A model generated the notes under the pieces. That model ran no database searches and was not told where the DNA came from. It worked only from the letters and a program-made list of their open reading frames with translations. Shown in pieces: positions 33,014 through 44,253 of a stretch of DNA of 64,000 bases (positions within the stretch are counted from its first letter, which is position 1; the number at the start of each line of letters is the position of its first letter). This DNA comes from Blasia pusilla. Taxonomy: Eukaryota > Marchantiophyta > Marchantiopsida > Blasiales. A program made the position numbers and the translations under genes. The stretch lies in NCBI GenBank assembly GCA_050084515.1, contig CM114273.1, positions 2,976,001-3,040,000 on the forward strand. Reading direction: 5' to 3'.

Positions 33014-33660
33014 TTGGAGATATTTTGGTACTTCTTGTCTCGTTGTTTGGATGCCATGAGTGAGCATGGGATCGTGCGTGTTTGTATGTGTGTTCGGTAA
33101 CAGCGATGTATGTTGTGTAGCGATATGTATGCGCATGACAGCTGTTACGTCCTTTAGGATAGATTGGTGAGATCTAGTAGAGCGTCTTCAAGAGTAGTGG
33201 AGGACAGGCCTAGGAGGTCGAGGATGACTTGCTAAGGCTCCGGGAAACCTTAGAGAGCAGGTTTTCCCTTCGTCTTGGCTCATTTGGAGCCCTATTGAGG
33301 AACTTACTATTTCAGGTAAGTACCATTTTGAGTATATGATCGAATTTCTATTTTTGTTAAGTGGCTTTTAACCTCCTACATCAGGTCAAGAGACAAAGAA
33401 GTGACTTGGGAGAATAGGTTACCATGGAGAGAGCTTGGGAGAGGGGAAGGATATATATCCCAAGGAGAGAGAGCTTGAGAGCTCATTCTCTCTTTGTTGA
33501 ACCTCTTGGCATGAGGTGGCGGAGCTATGGTCCCTTGCCATGTGAGTGTAACCCAAGCCTCTCATTAGGAGAGTGGATTTGGTTTGACATGAGAGAGAGT
33601 GTACACCTTTGAGAGCTATGATGTTTAACTATGTAGAGAGAGATTGGATCTTACTTTAAT
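33014..33660 (+). mobile_element. 3' LTR of the methyltransferase retroelement
   Basis: It starts after the purine tract CTAGGGGGGCGA (33003-33013) with TTGGAGATATTTTGG. The same 137-bp beginning recurs at 33661-33795, giving a 647-bp period, so the LTR is about 647 bp and is followed head-to-tail by a second, truncated LTR. It includes a TATA-like GGATATATATCCC (about 33448). There is no match at the 5' side of the element. The 3' boundary is inferred only from the repeat period. Confidence 0.6.
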
Positions 33661-33795
33661 TTGGAGATATTTTGGTACTTCTTGTCTCGTTGTTTGGATG
33701 CCATGAGTTAACATGAGATCGTGCGTGTTTGTGTGAGTGTTCGGTGACAACGATGTATGTTGTGTAACGATGTATATGCGTACGACAACGTTACT
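33661..33795 (+). mobile_element. Second, truncated LTR copy in tandem
   Basis: It repeats 33014-33150 with scattered differences (for example GAGCATGGGATC against AACATGAGATC) and then ends at GTTACTTAACC. Two directly abutting LTR starts without internal sequence suggest a tandem LTR produced by unequal recombination, or an older solo LTR next to the element. Confidence 0.7.
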
Positions 33796-36700
33796 TAACC
33801 ATTAAAAATAACTAAGCAAAGTACTTTGAATATGTTAATAGCAAATATGTCTATGATTCCATCTTCAAATCATCATATTAATACCAAACAAGAAGAAGGA
33901 GCCCAAGCTTTCACTTTCCTAGGAATTCGAACACAAATTCCTCTTGAAATTCATCCACCTTAAATTATACTACATTGAAGGGGCCTTTGTAAATTCATCC
34001 ACAATCTTGTCCTTGGTTGACCTTCTTGAATTGAAAGTAGTTGGCCACTCCATCGAGTTCACGGAGAGTTAGGGCAAGGAAAATGTTTTTCAAACAATCC
34101 TAGTTGAGCTTACAAGGTGATCATTGAGCAACGTACCAATTCTTTTCCGCATTTCACTGGAAGGAAGTTAGATTGTTTTACACTTGAAGTCTGAAGAGAT
34201 AACTCGAAAAATTGTAAACCTTTCATAAAAAAGAACATTAAAATTTAGTGATGGTGAAAAAGTCGCGTTAGAAAATTATATTGATCCTCGATTTGTTCCG
34301 AGCTGGGTAGAAGTCCGACCTAGATTCCATCCTTCGAAACTACTGACCATGGCTGGCCAATAGAAATCTAATCTCGATTCCGTCTTATTCGGAAACGACT
34401 TTTGATGGCTTGCCTAGCGGATCTGTGCACATGCCTCTCGATTGGAGTGGTGGACCGGCACACCAAAGCATGATTCACGAAATTTCCCCCACCTCATTTC
34501 AGTAGAGGCTTGAATTTCAATACAGTTTCGCCGAAAAAATGTAGGAAACGAGGAAATTTGTTTGGCCTCCGTAAATTTCAAATGACTACCGATTTTTCCT
34601 AGGAGAATAACTAGGGGAATGGACTATGTAGGGACGACTCTTCAGCAGCGTGTCCAATTTCCACATCTGCAAACACACTCCAGCTCAGTCCTACGAATGC
34701 TAGGTGGTAGGATTGCATTGCATCCCTGCTACATATTAGCAATGTCCAAAGGTAAAGGCTCTTCTCGCTAAGGAAGATCGGGAGAGAGGAGTGAATGAAC
34801 TAGTTTATTGAGATCTGAATGCGAGAGAGACAATTTTGAACTAGGAGTTCAAAATTATCGACATCGTAGCCTCCCGTTGATACTGTATCCCAGCGTCCAA
34901 ATTTCTGACACGGGGATCCGACACCTGGATTTTGGGCGGGGTTCGGCACCGGGGTCCCACTATTTTCCAACCCCGCCAAATTGCCTGTTGTATGGGATTG
35001 GTGATGTATCCGGTTTGACGCCCTTCTATATATCACCTGATAGAACCCGCCATGTTGGCACTCAGAGCTCCCGTAGGCAGCACATTCGGAAGTGATTAGA
35101 CAATCCATTGGCGGGCCAGTATAGCACAGCGTATAGTTTCTACTGTTGTTCAAAATGTCGTAGCTGGATAATAAGATTCAGAGGCGAATCCAAATTGAAA
35201 GGATCTCATTCGTATCTCCCTAGTTGAAAGGACTCGAAGTTCCTAACCACAGCAAAAGTAGTTGCGCTTGTCGTTTGATTTCTCCGACCTGCAATATTAA
35301 AAAAGCATGCCTAATCACTGAAAATTTGCAATTTCCTGCGTTCTCAAACTTTTTCAAGCACAATGTTCTCAGCTTCACTCCAATCAACATCTCGAGAACG
35401 TCCGTCTTGCTAGCATCTTTTCAGAGACGAGGAGGTAGGCTCAACAGCTTTCTTCGAGGCCCCCTCTCTTTTCCGCTTAGCCAGCTCCCCACTTTTTCAA
35501 CTTTTTATCTTCTTACTTTCCTTTGTTTTTCTCGTCACTGCTACCTTTTTCCCAAGGGGTACGGGATTTTAGTCCTTAAAACTTCATTCGGAGGATGGAA
35601 ACCTTATCCATTGGAATGTCCAATTTGCATGTTGGCTTCAATGGGATGAGGGATCAGTGGCTATCGGATTCCCCGTAGAATGCCTGTCCATTATCTTCGA
35701 TCCACACTCAATCCAGGGAGGATCGCATATTCCAAGGAAAGCACTTTTGCCAATTTTGCTGAAGAGTAAAGATGGAGTCGTGGATCAAGTATTTTCAGAT
35801 CCGAGATTTGTCAATACTTGACTGAATATTTCCTTGTGAGAGTTTGAGTTGATTTCAAAACTCCATAAAAGGGTGAGAGTAGTGTGTACTTGTAAATTAG
35901 CGATTGCAAGTGCTGTTTCTTTTCAACGGACCTGGAAATTCTGTTCGATTGCAAGTGCCTCCAATGTTTACTGTTTAATTTCCAGACTTGTGCCGGAACT
36001 ACTCAATGTGATGTATCATCTCCTATGATTCTGAACCTACGTCCCTGCTTGGTTCGGCATGAGTGAGTGATTTAATGAGTTTCCTTTATTCGACTAGCAG
36101 TCTACATAGTCTGTCACCGTCCTACCCAATATGGGACATATGTAGCGAGCAAGCGGACGACTTTGAAAGATTCCAGGGGTAGGAAAGTGCAGACAAAATC
36201 ATGGAAGAGTTTAGAATTTGATTTCTAGTACACGGGAATTTATGTCTGTTATTTAGAGAGGGCTTCAATTTTTCCAGATCTCGAGCAGGGAGCATAGTCA
36301 AACATATCTGGGTCATTCATGTCCCAAGCATGCGACTGGATAAGAAGGCAAGGAACGCCACTAGGGATGGGGTTGAGTCATGCATGTCCCAGATAGGGAC
36401 TGGACTGGATGATTCAGGCAGGAGACGCCACTGGGGTGGGGACTGCCCCCAATGTCCAACCGGAGACCTTTCTGGATATTCTTACCTTAACTACACCACA
36501 ACTAAACCTTATAACGTGTAATTTGGAATGTGTTCACTGTCGTGCCAGTCATGCTATGGTTAGTCAGATGTGGCTTGCTGATACACGTATCCAAACCGAG
36601 CGTGCTTCTCTAGAGGAGAATCTTTTGCTCGAGGTGTTCAAGGGAGGGATTTTCTTGTAGCACCTAGTATTTGATTGCGTCACGACAGTTTGGGGTTATT

Positions 36701-39410
36701 TCTATGTAAGGGTAAGCCTGGTGTAGACTCATGAATTGTCGATTGCAATTGCTATTCAAAGGGAGTGTAAAGCTCCCATCTCCAGGCCATATGTTCGATT
36801 GAATTTCGTGTCCAAAAGACTCACGCTTCTATTCAAGACCTCACATTTACTATGTACTCTCCGAACTTCTCGTTAATTTCTTATTGATTATGTCTGATGC
36901 TTTTGAATCTGCGTCACTGCCAGTAGAGAGTAGGTGTCAGTGACTCCTTTAATCTTGAATGACCTGGTTCTCTTGAGCGGACATTGTAGCGATGTCCAAC
37001 GAACGGGTGGCCAATTCAGACACCACTGGAAAATTCGAAAGATTACCAAGGCCTGTCCGAGTACTTAGAGACTTCAGAATCTTCAGATGTTCAACAGATC
37101 TACGCGTCATTTCGTTTGAATCTCGGCCTTTGTCATCACATGGGAAAAACTGACCATTCAAAAAGTAACTGTCTGGACAAGTCTGGGTGAAAACTTTCTT
37201 CATTTAGAATTTTGGACTATTGTCATCATACACCGGCAGTTGATTGTACGTTTGATCCAGTCAAGTTACTGAAGTGCGGACACTTGCTCAATATTCAGGA
37301 AGAAGGGGCCGCTTGTTGCCAGGGTTATGAATACGGTCCAGTCTGGACCATATTCATAGCTTCGTGCACTCGAAGCTAATGGTCATGGTCATGGCTGGTA
37401 GAGATCTAAGCAGAAGCCTCTCTATGGGTAAAGTCGAGGATGCGACGTATAAGCTATCTGATCTGGACGAATTCGGCACCAGTGCATGATTTATCGATCC
37501 GGAGCTTCCTTTTCTGTGAAGTTTTGCCACTGAAAATTTGGTGACTTCCTGACGAGGGTTTTTTTTCGCTTTTGTAGATTCCAAATGATGAGAAGTGTTT
37601 CCTAATGTTTTCATAGGAGAGAAAGCTGGGAGTCAAGGCAGATATTTACAGTGTTGGTTGTATTTGGGTGAAAATCGTATTCATCGCCAATTTTTCTTTT
37701 ATTCTTGGCGTGGTGAAATAATATGGGATATTATATCTACCTCGAATTCAAATTCAAGGCTGATGCAACAGCGTACCGGGCAGATGCAACAGCGTACCAG
37801 GCATGCCTGAAGTATGAAGTGGCTTTCTCTCGATCATGAAAACCGCTTGAGCATGCGATTGAGTCCATGCGCGCTGTGTCAACAATCCTGAGACGACAAT
37901 CGGACAATCAGTAGCGCGCAAACAGTCCGCCTCCACCCGATAGTCTGTCCGCCTCCAGATAGTCTATCCCGGTTATCTCGTAGGAATCATCAAGAGCCAC
38001 GATATTTAGAAAGGACGGCTTCCGCTCTCTGATGTCGATCGTTCCGCTTTCGTGCTGGAGCCTGGCATGTAGTCAATGAATGAGAAGATTAATGCAGAGC
38101 ACCTCCGGATCATCCTGAGATTATTACACGGAAACTTACTTAACTGATTCAATCCGACATGAATGTGATTGAGAGATCGTTTTTGCACGGCAGCGAGGAA
38201 TGGCCGCATTGAATTACCAAATCAATCTCACGGAAGAAGTCATGATTTCCTTTCCATTGCAGTTCACAAGAACGTGATGATGAACACTTAGATCTATCCT
38301 CGCAAATTCAGTTTCCGTGAAGGCACAGGACTGTTTATCAATAATCCTTCGCTGGTTGTCGGTACTTTGCACTGCTTTCATATCCATTAAAATCCAGGTT
38401 TAAGTGGGTAACTCTTTATATCAGTGAGTCGGGGTTGTAGAATAACATTTAACGCTTAACTAGTAAGAACACGTTTGATTTCTATGACGGCCACATTCCT
38501 AGCACTAAGGGTTCCAAATTACAGCGAATCTTTTAGTTTCAAGCTTCGTGGCCCTCTTTGGTCCTCGTGGACTATAGATCCCTTCATTCGGCCTGAAGAT
38601 TCCAAATGCTGCGATTGCAGTAATTGCTCATTTGGGAATCTGCGAGCTATGAGAGAATCATGTGATGATCTGCACACTAGACGAAATCAATTGTTTTTTA
38701 CTCTGTGCATCAAAGACTCGAGAACATGTCGGTCATTAACGGATCTGACGAAAGTCGTTGTTGTGAGAATAACAGTTTATTCAACACGGAAGCGGAAGTC
38801 ATACTGAACCTTTCCAGCTCCTCGGAATTGAGCAATGCTCTTGTTCCTGTAATACAGAAAGGGCCTTCAAAATTTTACGATCTAAACCCCAAACCCTTCT
38901 TTGTAGGAGGTTTCGGGGTTTAGGGTCTAAACGGTACAACAGGCAGTACGTAGTAGGAAGCCTCTTCTTTCAAATGTCAATTAGCACCCAAATCCTAAAA
39001 CCTGCATAGGTATTTCCTTATAGGACCAGTGGAAAAATGCGGATGGTTTTTTTGCCGTCGATCTGACATTTATGATGTTTTCCGGGCACAGAAAAGGCGG
39101 AACATTACGTACCCGTACCTAAGGACATTTGTATACTGCTTCCCGGAGCCCAACCAGGGCTTTTCCTCTCCAATTCTTAGGTTCAAATTCCTACGTATAC
39201 TGGTGCGCAAAAGCCCGACAGACTTTGATCCTGAGATGGAACGGTTGTTGCACCATGAGTAAATGGTTCAGACCATTGACTCAACGCGTTGGTAAAGTCT
39301 CTCTCATCACTGCGCGCAGATTTCATGGATTTTTCTTTCTCTCTGTTGTTCAAGACCAAGATTAACTAGCTTCCCCAAATCCATCCATCAGCACAGTTTG
39401 GTTGCCACTG

Positions 39411-40167
39411 TATGATGGTATATCAGTCAAAGAGGATGATGTGTTGCATGACATTTCTCCACAGGATATTTAAACTAATACTTGTGAGCGATATGAAGTG
39501 GCGTCCGTAAATGAGGTGTTTGCCCCTGACTCAAGTTCACACAACCCTGCACTGCTCGTTCGCATCACAGTAATGTCATCGTATGCATGTTAGTAGAAAT
39601 GAAATCATTAAAGCGAAATCGTACTTACAGCTTGTCTGATCCTGATAAAGTGAAGGTACGCCTTCGCTCGTTTAGGCTCGAGGTCAATCAGCAGAAAACC
39701 GAGAAGACCCGGCGCTCCACTAAGTCTTCATACGCTTCGTGTGCGCGTGAAGACTTTCGGGGCTGATGCACGCCTAAGCACCTGGAATAAAGTTTGGGTA
39801 CCACTGTATGATGGTATATCAGTTAAAAGAGGATGATGTGTTGTATGACATTTCTCCATGAGCGATATGAAGTGGCGTCTGTAAATGAGATGTTTGCCCC
39901 TGACTCAAGTTCACACAATCCTGCACTGCTCCCATCACTGTAAAGTCATCGTATGCATGTTAGTAGAAATCAAATCGTTACAGCGAAATCCTACTTACTG
40001 CTTGTCTGATCCTGATAAAGTGGAGATACGCCTTTGCTCGTTTTGGCTCGACGTCAATCAGCAGAAAACCGAGAAGACCCGGCGGGCGCTCCACTAAGTC
40101 TTCATACGCGTCGTGTGCGCGTGAAGACTTTCGGGGCTGATGCACGCCTATGCACCTGGAATAAAGT
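39411..40167 (+). repeat. Tandem duplication of about 375-400 bp (conserved block copies 2 and 3)
   Basis: Two adjacent copies (about 39411-39795 and 39808-40167) each begin with TATGATGGTATATCAGT, pass through GAGCGATATGAAGTGGCGTC (39485 and 39860) and end with the GTCTTCA...TGAAGAC hairpin and GGGGCTGATGCACGCCTA. They match the single copy at 14735-15070 of the paralogous region. The hairpin loop varies among copies while the stem is kept. Confidence 0.82.
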
Positions 40168-40865
40168 ACATTTTAATGAAAATGCGCACCGATTCGCATT
40201 TTAATTGTACTGCTATCGGTGCGGCAATGGGAGACCCTCCCTCTGGTGGGATGGTCTCCCATTTCGAATCACTTTTGGAGAGGGACGTGTAAAGAGTTCT
40301 GGAGCTAAGCTTCCAAAACCCGAGGATGTGTCGGCGTGAGACTCGGCTGAAAGTGGAAGATTCCTTGTGTGGCGGAGTCTTTATCGCATTATTGCTGGTT
40401 GGACCAGCGATCTAGCACCATCAGTACCCAGAAACCTGAGTTCCCCCCTCAGGTAGGCAATAGAGGTGCCGGTATGGCTACTGCTCAGGATGCGTCAGGC
40501 CTAGGGTTGAAATACAATACATTTTGAATGCAATCGTTATGTGTAGACATGTATCAGATATGTCCAGCTCACAATCTGCTGCAGTTTATCCCGTTAGTCT
40601 CCATTCCTCCAAGCAGATCTAGAAACGGGTCACTAGCGACGCCCTCTGTACAGCCGATGACGGCATTGACCCAACGAGCTTTCCTGCAGACTTATCTGAA
40701 ATTACATCGATTCTCTCTCCGGAAATCCGATCTGGGGTCTATCCTTTTTGTGCAGTAGAAGTTGATGATGATGGCTGCCCAAGCGGCCTGTGCACGCGAC
40801 TGTCAATTGATGAAATCGAGGTAGTGACGCAAGAACCACCGGATCCGTAAATTGAATACCTTCGT

Positions 40866-40906
40866 TGTCCAACTGCTCAAAGCATGCATGCGTGAGCAGT
40901 TGGACA
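40866..40906. repeat. Perfect 14-bp inverted repeat next to the duplication boundary
   Basis: TGTCCAACTGCTCA (40866-40879) and its exact complement (40893-40906) flank a 13-nt loop that is itself a near-palindrome (GCATGCATGC). It begins just after the last block shared with the Roco upstream region. Confidence 0.85.
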
Positions 40907-41663
40907 CATGACCATCCCTTACGTAAGGGCTGTAGTTTCGAGCATTCTTTACTCCGTAATATAGACTAAAGAAAACTCGGAGTGATCGAAAGCTTCTTTA
41001 TTCTCGATCGACCTGTTTGCCCATCGGAAATTTATAATTTCCGATCCAGTTTTCGAATCAGCGGCCAAAAACCGGCGGAATAGAGGGGTTCTCCTTTGCA
41101 TTTGTTTTCTCTTTAGCCTGCCGGTTTCAAGAAAATTTCAAAATTCACCGTTCTCATCTCTAAAGACCGGAAATGTACCGGTTCTCGCCAAAAAACTACC
41201 CATCTCGGAAGAACGAGGTTGGCTATTTAGACAGATCCGATCAATTAGTATTTGTAAACAGACAATGCAAAAAACACTGGGACTCCTCCGTCGTACTATA
41301 TTCCTCGAGCGTGCTTGAGAGAGGTTTTAGGGATCAAACCAGTTGGAAGTAGATGCCGAATTCTTTTCAGTTTCGTGACAGAGATCATAATCCACCGTGA
41401 GTGAGGTGCATCTATACACTATCAAAAAACTTTGGCTAGACAAATATAATCTCGACATGATCAAATAAGTATTTTCATCTTCATAACAACTTATTCTAAA
41501 GAAGATCTGCTTCACACTTCTGGTTCCTGAAGCAGATGTCACTTTAAAGTGGAAATCAAATCCAATTAGATTTAAAGTTAACTCTTGCAATCATTCCACA
41601 GAACTCTTGCAAATGAATGACCGATTTCGACTGGACATCGTTTAAAGTACCAAGTGTATCATG

Positions 41664-41830
41664 ATTCCGTCGCATCCGCCAGCGCCTCGAGAAGTTCATC
41701 GAGGGGCAAGTCCTGCCAGCGCAGCGCAGGGTCTTTTATCAGCTTCTCTTCCATATCAGCCATGTTTTTTTTCCTCGGCCATTGAATTAGAAGAAGGCAG
41801 CGACGAAACAGGAAGATGTTTGAATGGATC
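41664..41830 (-). pseudogene. Inverted partial copy of Roco exon 1 and 5' leader
   Basis: On the minus strand this reproduces 16220-16412 of the Roco gene: leader CTTCCGATCCATTCAAACAT, then the start codon and an almost unchanged tail of exon 1 (EEKLIKDPALRWQDLPLDEL, LLEALADATE). Two pieces are missing: about 9 bp in the leader, and about 25 bp after the start codon, which shifts the frame. It ends 12 bp before the exon-intron junction. No exon 2 sequence follows. It is a displaced fragment, not a functional exon. Confidence 0.9.
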
Positions 41831-41936
41831 GGAAGAGTAATAAAAGCAAGCGATACCATAAATTTAGGTGGCTTAGTAGATGGCAAGTTGTCACTACGGT
41901 GCGTTTTAGGGTGTTATTCCTAGGGATGATGATGGA

Positions 41937-42407
41937 GTGGTTTCTTCTTTGTTTCAAAAATTGAAGTCCTTTAAAATGATATATTGTCTTTGTTTTATGG
42001 CCGATATATTTCATTCAATGTCTATGAACAAAATATTTCAGTTCAAATTTGTAGACATTTCGTCTATGGCTTCTATTGTCAACAATGAGATTGCTCATAT
42101 TTGGATTAATTATATTCATGAGAGTGTAGGCATGAGTGCACAATTAGTTTCCTCCTCAATTAAGTACCATATTCTCTTGAATTATGGGCATGCTGACAGG
42201 TACCTAAAACGTCTACAATCTGAAACTAGAGGGTCTTTATTCCATTTGATTCAAATGGAGAGAGATATATCAGGTAAAGATATGGAGGAAGCTATGAGTT
42301 TTCAAAGGAACTTTAATGAGGCACTTTGTATAGCATTGCATGAAAGATTTGAGATCTATAGTTTGATTGGAGGATTTAGGATTCCTAATCCATCTCACAC
42401 ACTTTCC
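41937..42407 (+). pseudogene. Possible hAT-type transposase C-terminal fragment
   Basis: An open stretch of about 157 codons (FQKLKSFKMIYCLCFMADIF, MASIVNNEIAHIW, YLKRLQSETRGSLFHLIQ, SFQRNFNEALCIALHERF). The succession of a Leu-rich MADIF helix, an NEIAH segment and a FQRNF..AL..AL.ERF end resembles the region before the dimerisation domain of BED-zinc-finger/hAT-like transposase relatives in plants; this is from memory and unverified. The frame begins and ends without a proper gene context and runs directly into an inverted family A LTR at 42408. It is probably a truncated mobile-element fragment. Confidence 0.4.
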
Positions 42408-43545
42408 CGCCCCTACTCTCCTTGAACGTCAATCTTTAGTGTTGCGGAAGCGTACGTTGAGTAGGACACAATCTCATCGCCGATCTGCACCCAAACACGC
42501 ACTCACGTTAGTCGGGTCTGGGGGTTGGGTTGGAAAACCTGCACCAAGTCTATTGAGGCGATTTTAGACATCCCTCTTGGATTTCACCCCGCGAATCAAT
42601 TACTTGGATCTCGGTTTGGAACTCACACAAGGTCTGTTGAACAGTTGGGATCGCCAAGTGCATAAGTGCCGTTTCAGATTCCTAGACTAATCAGGAAGTC
42701 TGTTCCAAGTCTTGAAGGACTTGCCATCTTTTGGAAACTAGAAAGTAAGGAAGGTTGAGCTTGATGACACGCCGAGTTAAGAACTCGGTGGGTTGGAACG
42801 CTGGTTGACGTTCAAGGAGAGTAGGGGCGCGACAAGTGGTATGAGAGCTAATCCTTGGTGAGCAAGAACTTGGGGTCGTGGGATCAACCGGACGCTTGGG
42901 AAAACTCAAGGTAGCCGCTAGACTTACGCCCAAGGAGGAGATCTGAGTGAGTTGGCTTGAAAATGGTGATTGATGGGGAAGAACCCAAGAAGCGCCGAAT
43001 CAAGCGACGTGAACCAAGAGAGGAACATATGCCGGACCGTGATGCTATGGAGGAGACGGAGACTCCCGAAGAGCTGAACGCCAGACGTGAGGACATTCTA
43101 AAGGCGATTCCTTCCGCGGGGCCATCGGGCCCAAACTCAGGGGAACCGACCGAGTCAAGCCAGACGTTGGACTTGTTGAAGTTGTTGGTGGACCAGATGT
43201 CCCAGCAAAGCAAGCGGATTGCACAACTAGAGGCCACCCGAACTCCGGATGCGGGCAAAAAGCTTTGCAAGACAAACCTGCCCAGGCCATTTACGGGGGT
43301 GGGGCGCTCGCGGAAAGTGAAGGATTTCCTAAGAGAACTGGAACTGAACTTCAAGGTGCAGAGGGCAGCTGAGCAGGACAAGGTGACGGTAGCCGTTACT
43401 TTCCTAAAGGATCATGCGCTCCAATGGTAGATAGCTCAACGAGAGGAATATCTGGCCGGCGATTCACCTTTGAGCTGGGAGGATTTTAAGGGATTTATTG
43501 GTGATCGATTCACGCCGGAGTACCAAGGGTTGCGCGACACAGTTG
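42408..43545 (+). mobile_element. Family A copy 4: inverted LTR end, LTR 3' part, primer site and gag (truncated)
   Basis: 42408-42520 is the terminal 113 bp of the LTR in minus orientation; at about 42521 it switches to the plus-strand LTR 3' part, which ends GGGCGCGACA at 42834. The primer site follows at 42837-42848 with one mismatch (TGGTATGAGAGC), then gag from 42957 ([48 protein letters not shown]). A TAG at 43428 replaces a TGG Trp codon. Sequence similarity ends at about 43545 in the capsid coding region. The facing LTR ends form a fold-back of about 113 bp per arm. Confidence 0.85.
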
Positions 43546-44253
43546 TCATGACCATATGGATTATGTCGTAGAGTATAGTGTGCTAGTAGAGGCCATACCT
43601 TATGTAGGGCGGTAGTGTCGAGGTAGGGGGTGGTGTTCTGGCAGGAGAGAGGAAGAGAGGAGAGTCTCTCTTCCAAAAAAAGGGCCAAATCCGCCTTCTC
43701 TCTTCAAAAATTTTTGACATATTTAAAATTTTTGTTTGCTTTTAAATTCAGGAAATCTTTAGAAGAGAGTAGGTAGTGGTCCACATTCGGGCTTAAAGAA
43801 ACCTCCTTTTTCCAGGGGGCGAAAAAAAAAGTAGACATCATAAGACCACTACAAACATTTTTCCATCACTCTCCATATGAGCCTAAGTTTCTTAACATTA
43901 CTTGTCTCGGTCTACAAAAAGCAATGCCCATGGGTATTTTTGTTGGAGGACCACCCGGATGCCAACCTCTCTTTTGGCAGGGATTGTTGCCTGCATGATG
44001 GCCTCCCCTAAATTGTCCCATAACCAACTTTCTGTTGGTTATGAATGGTGTCTGCTCGACTCCAACTTTGTGAAATGTGAACACATGAGACGATAATTGA
44101 ACCAAAAGATTGTTAGCTGTCTGGAGTAAAGAGGAATTGATGTCCCTTCATTCAAATCCTAAAGCTGAGAAACCAAGAAGCTGCACCCCTCCCAACCCGT
44201 AAGAAAGCTCACCATAAGAAAGGAAAGATTTTTAGAAGTGATTTTCTTCCACC
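43546..44253. other. Intergenic, no gene recognised
   Basis: Between the truncated family A copy and the methyltransferase-like pseudogene. The hairpin AACCAACTTTCTGTTGGTT (about 44022-44040) and a purine/pyrimidine-biased stretch (43620-43700) are the only features I see. Short open frames here have no recognisable content. Confidence 0.5.

Larger units (their letters stand above)
25727..33660 (+). mobile_element. LTR retrotransposon carrying a C5 DNA methyltransferase and a PHD finger (decayed)
   Basis: In order: gag with two zinc-knuckle remnants (25727-26890), aspartic protease (motif at 27781), cytosine-C5 DNA methyltransferase (28495-29450), reverse transcriptase (29790-30750), RNase H (30738-31200), integrase (31580-32660), PHD finger (32698-32823), polypurine tract (about 33003-33011) and 3' LTR (33014-33660). 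RT before integrase places it in the Ty3/Gypsy-type order. RT and RNase H are clearly a different lineage from families A and B, and there is no chromodomain. C5 methyltransferases inside retrotransposons are known from charophytes and dinoflagellates. This copy has about a dozen stops and several frameshifts, so it is inactive, yet every domain is recognisable. Confidence 0.9.
33796..41655. other. Non-coding duplicate of the Roco upstream region
   Basis: Blocks of this region follow the same order as 11743-15960 (see that entry), interspersed with sequence not seen elsewhere in the window. It ends in the hairpin at 40866-40906 soon after the last shared block (40850). A plus-strand open stretch at 38475-38807 (110 codons; TFLALRVPNYSESFSFKL, CCDCSNCS) has a translated relative at 22483-22650 and a short partial match near 14250. 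It could be a fragment of an unrecognised gene, but no start, splice sites or domain support it. I see no other genes. Confidence 0.6.

Noticed and set aside
35224-35649. 141-codon gene
   Set aside because: Composition is pyrimidine-biased and Phe/Leu/Ser-rich, typical of chance frames; no motif or conserved counterpart in the duplicate region.
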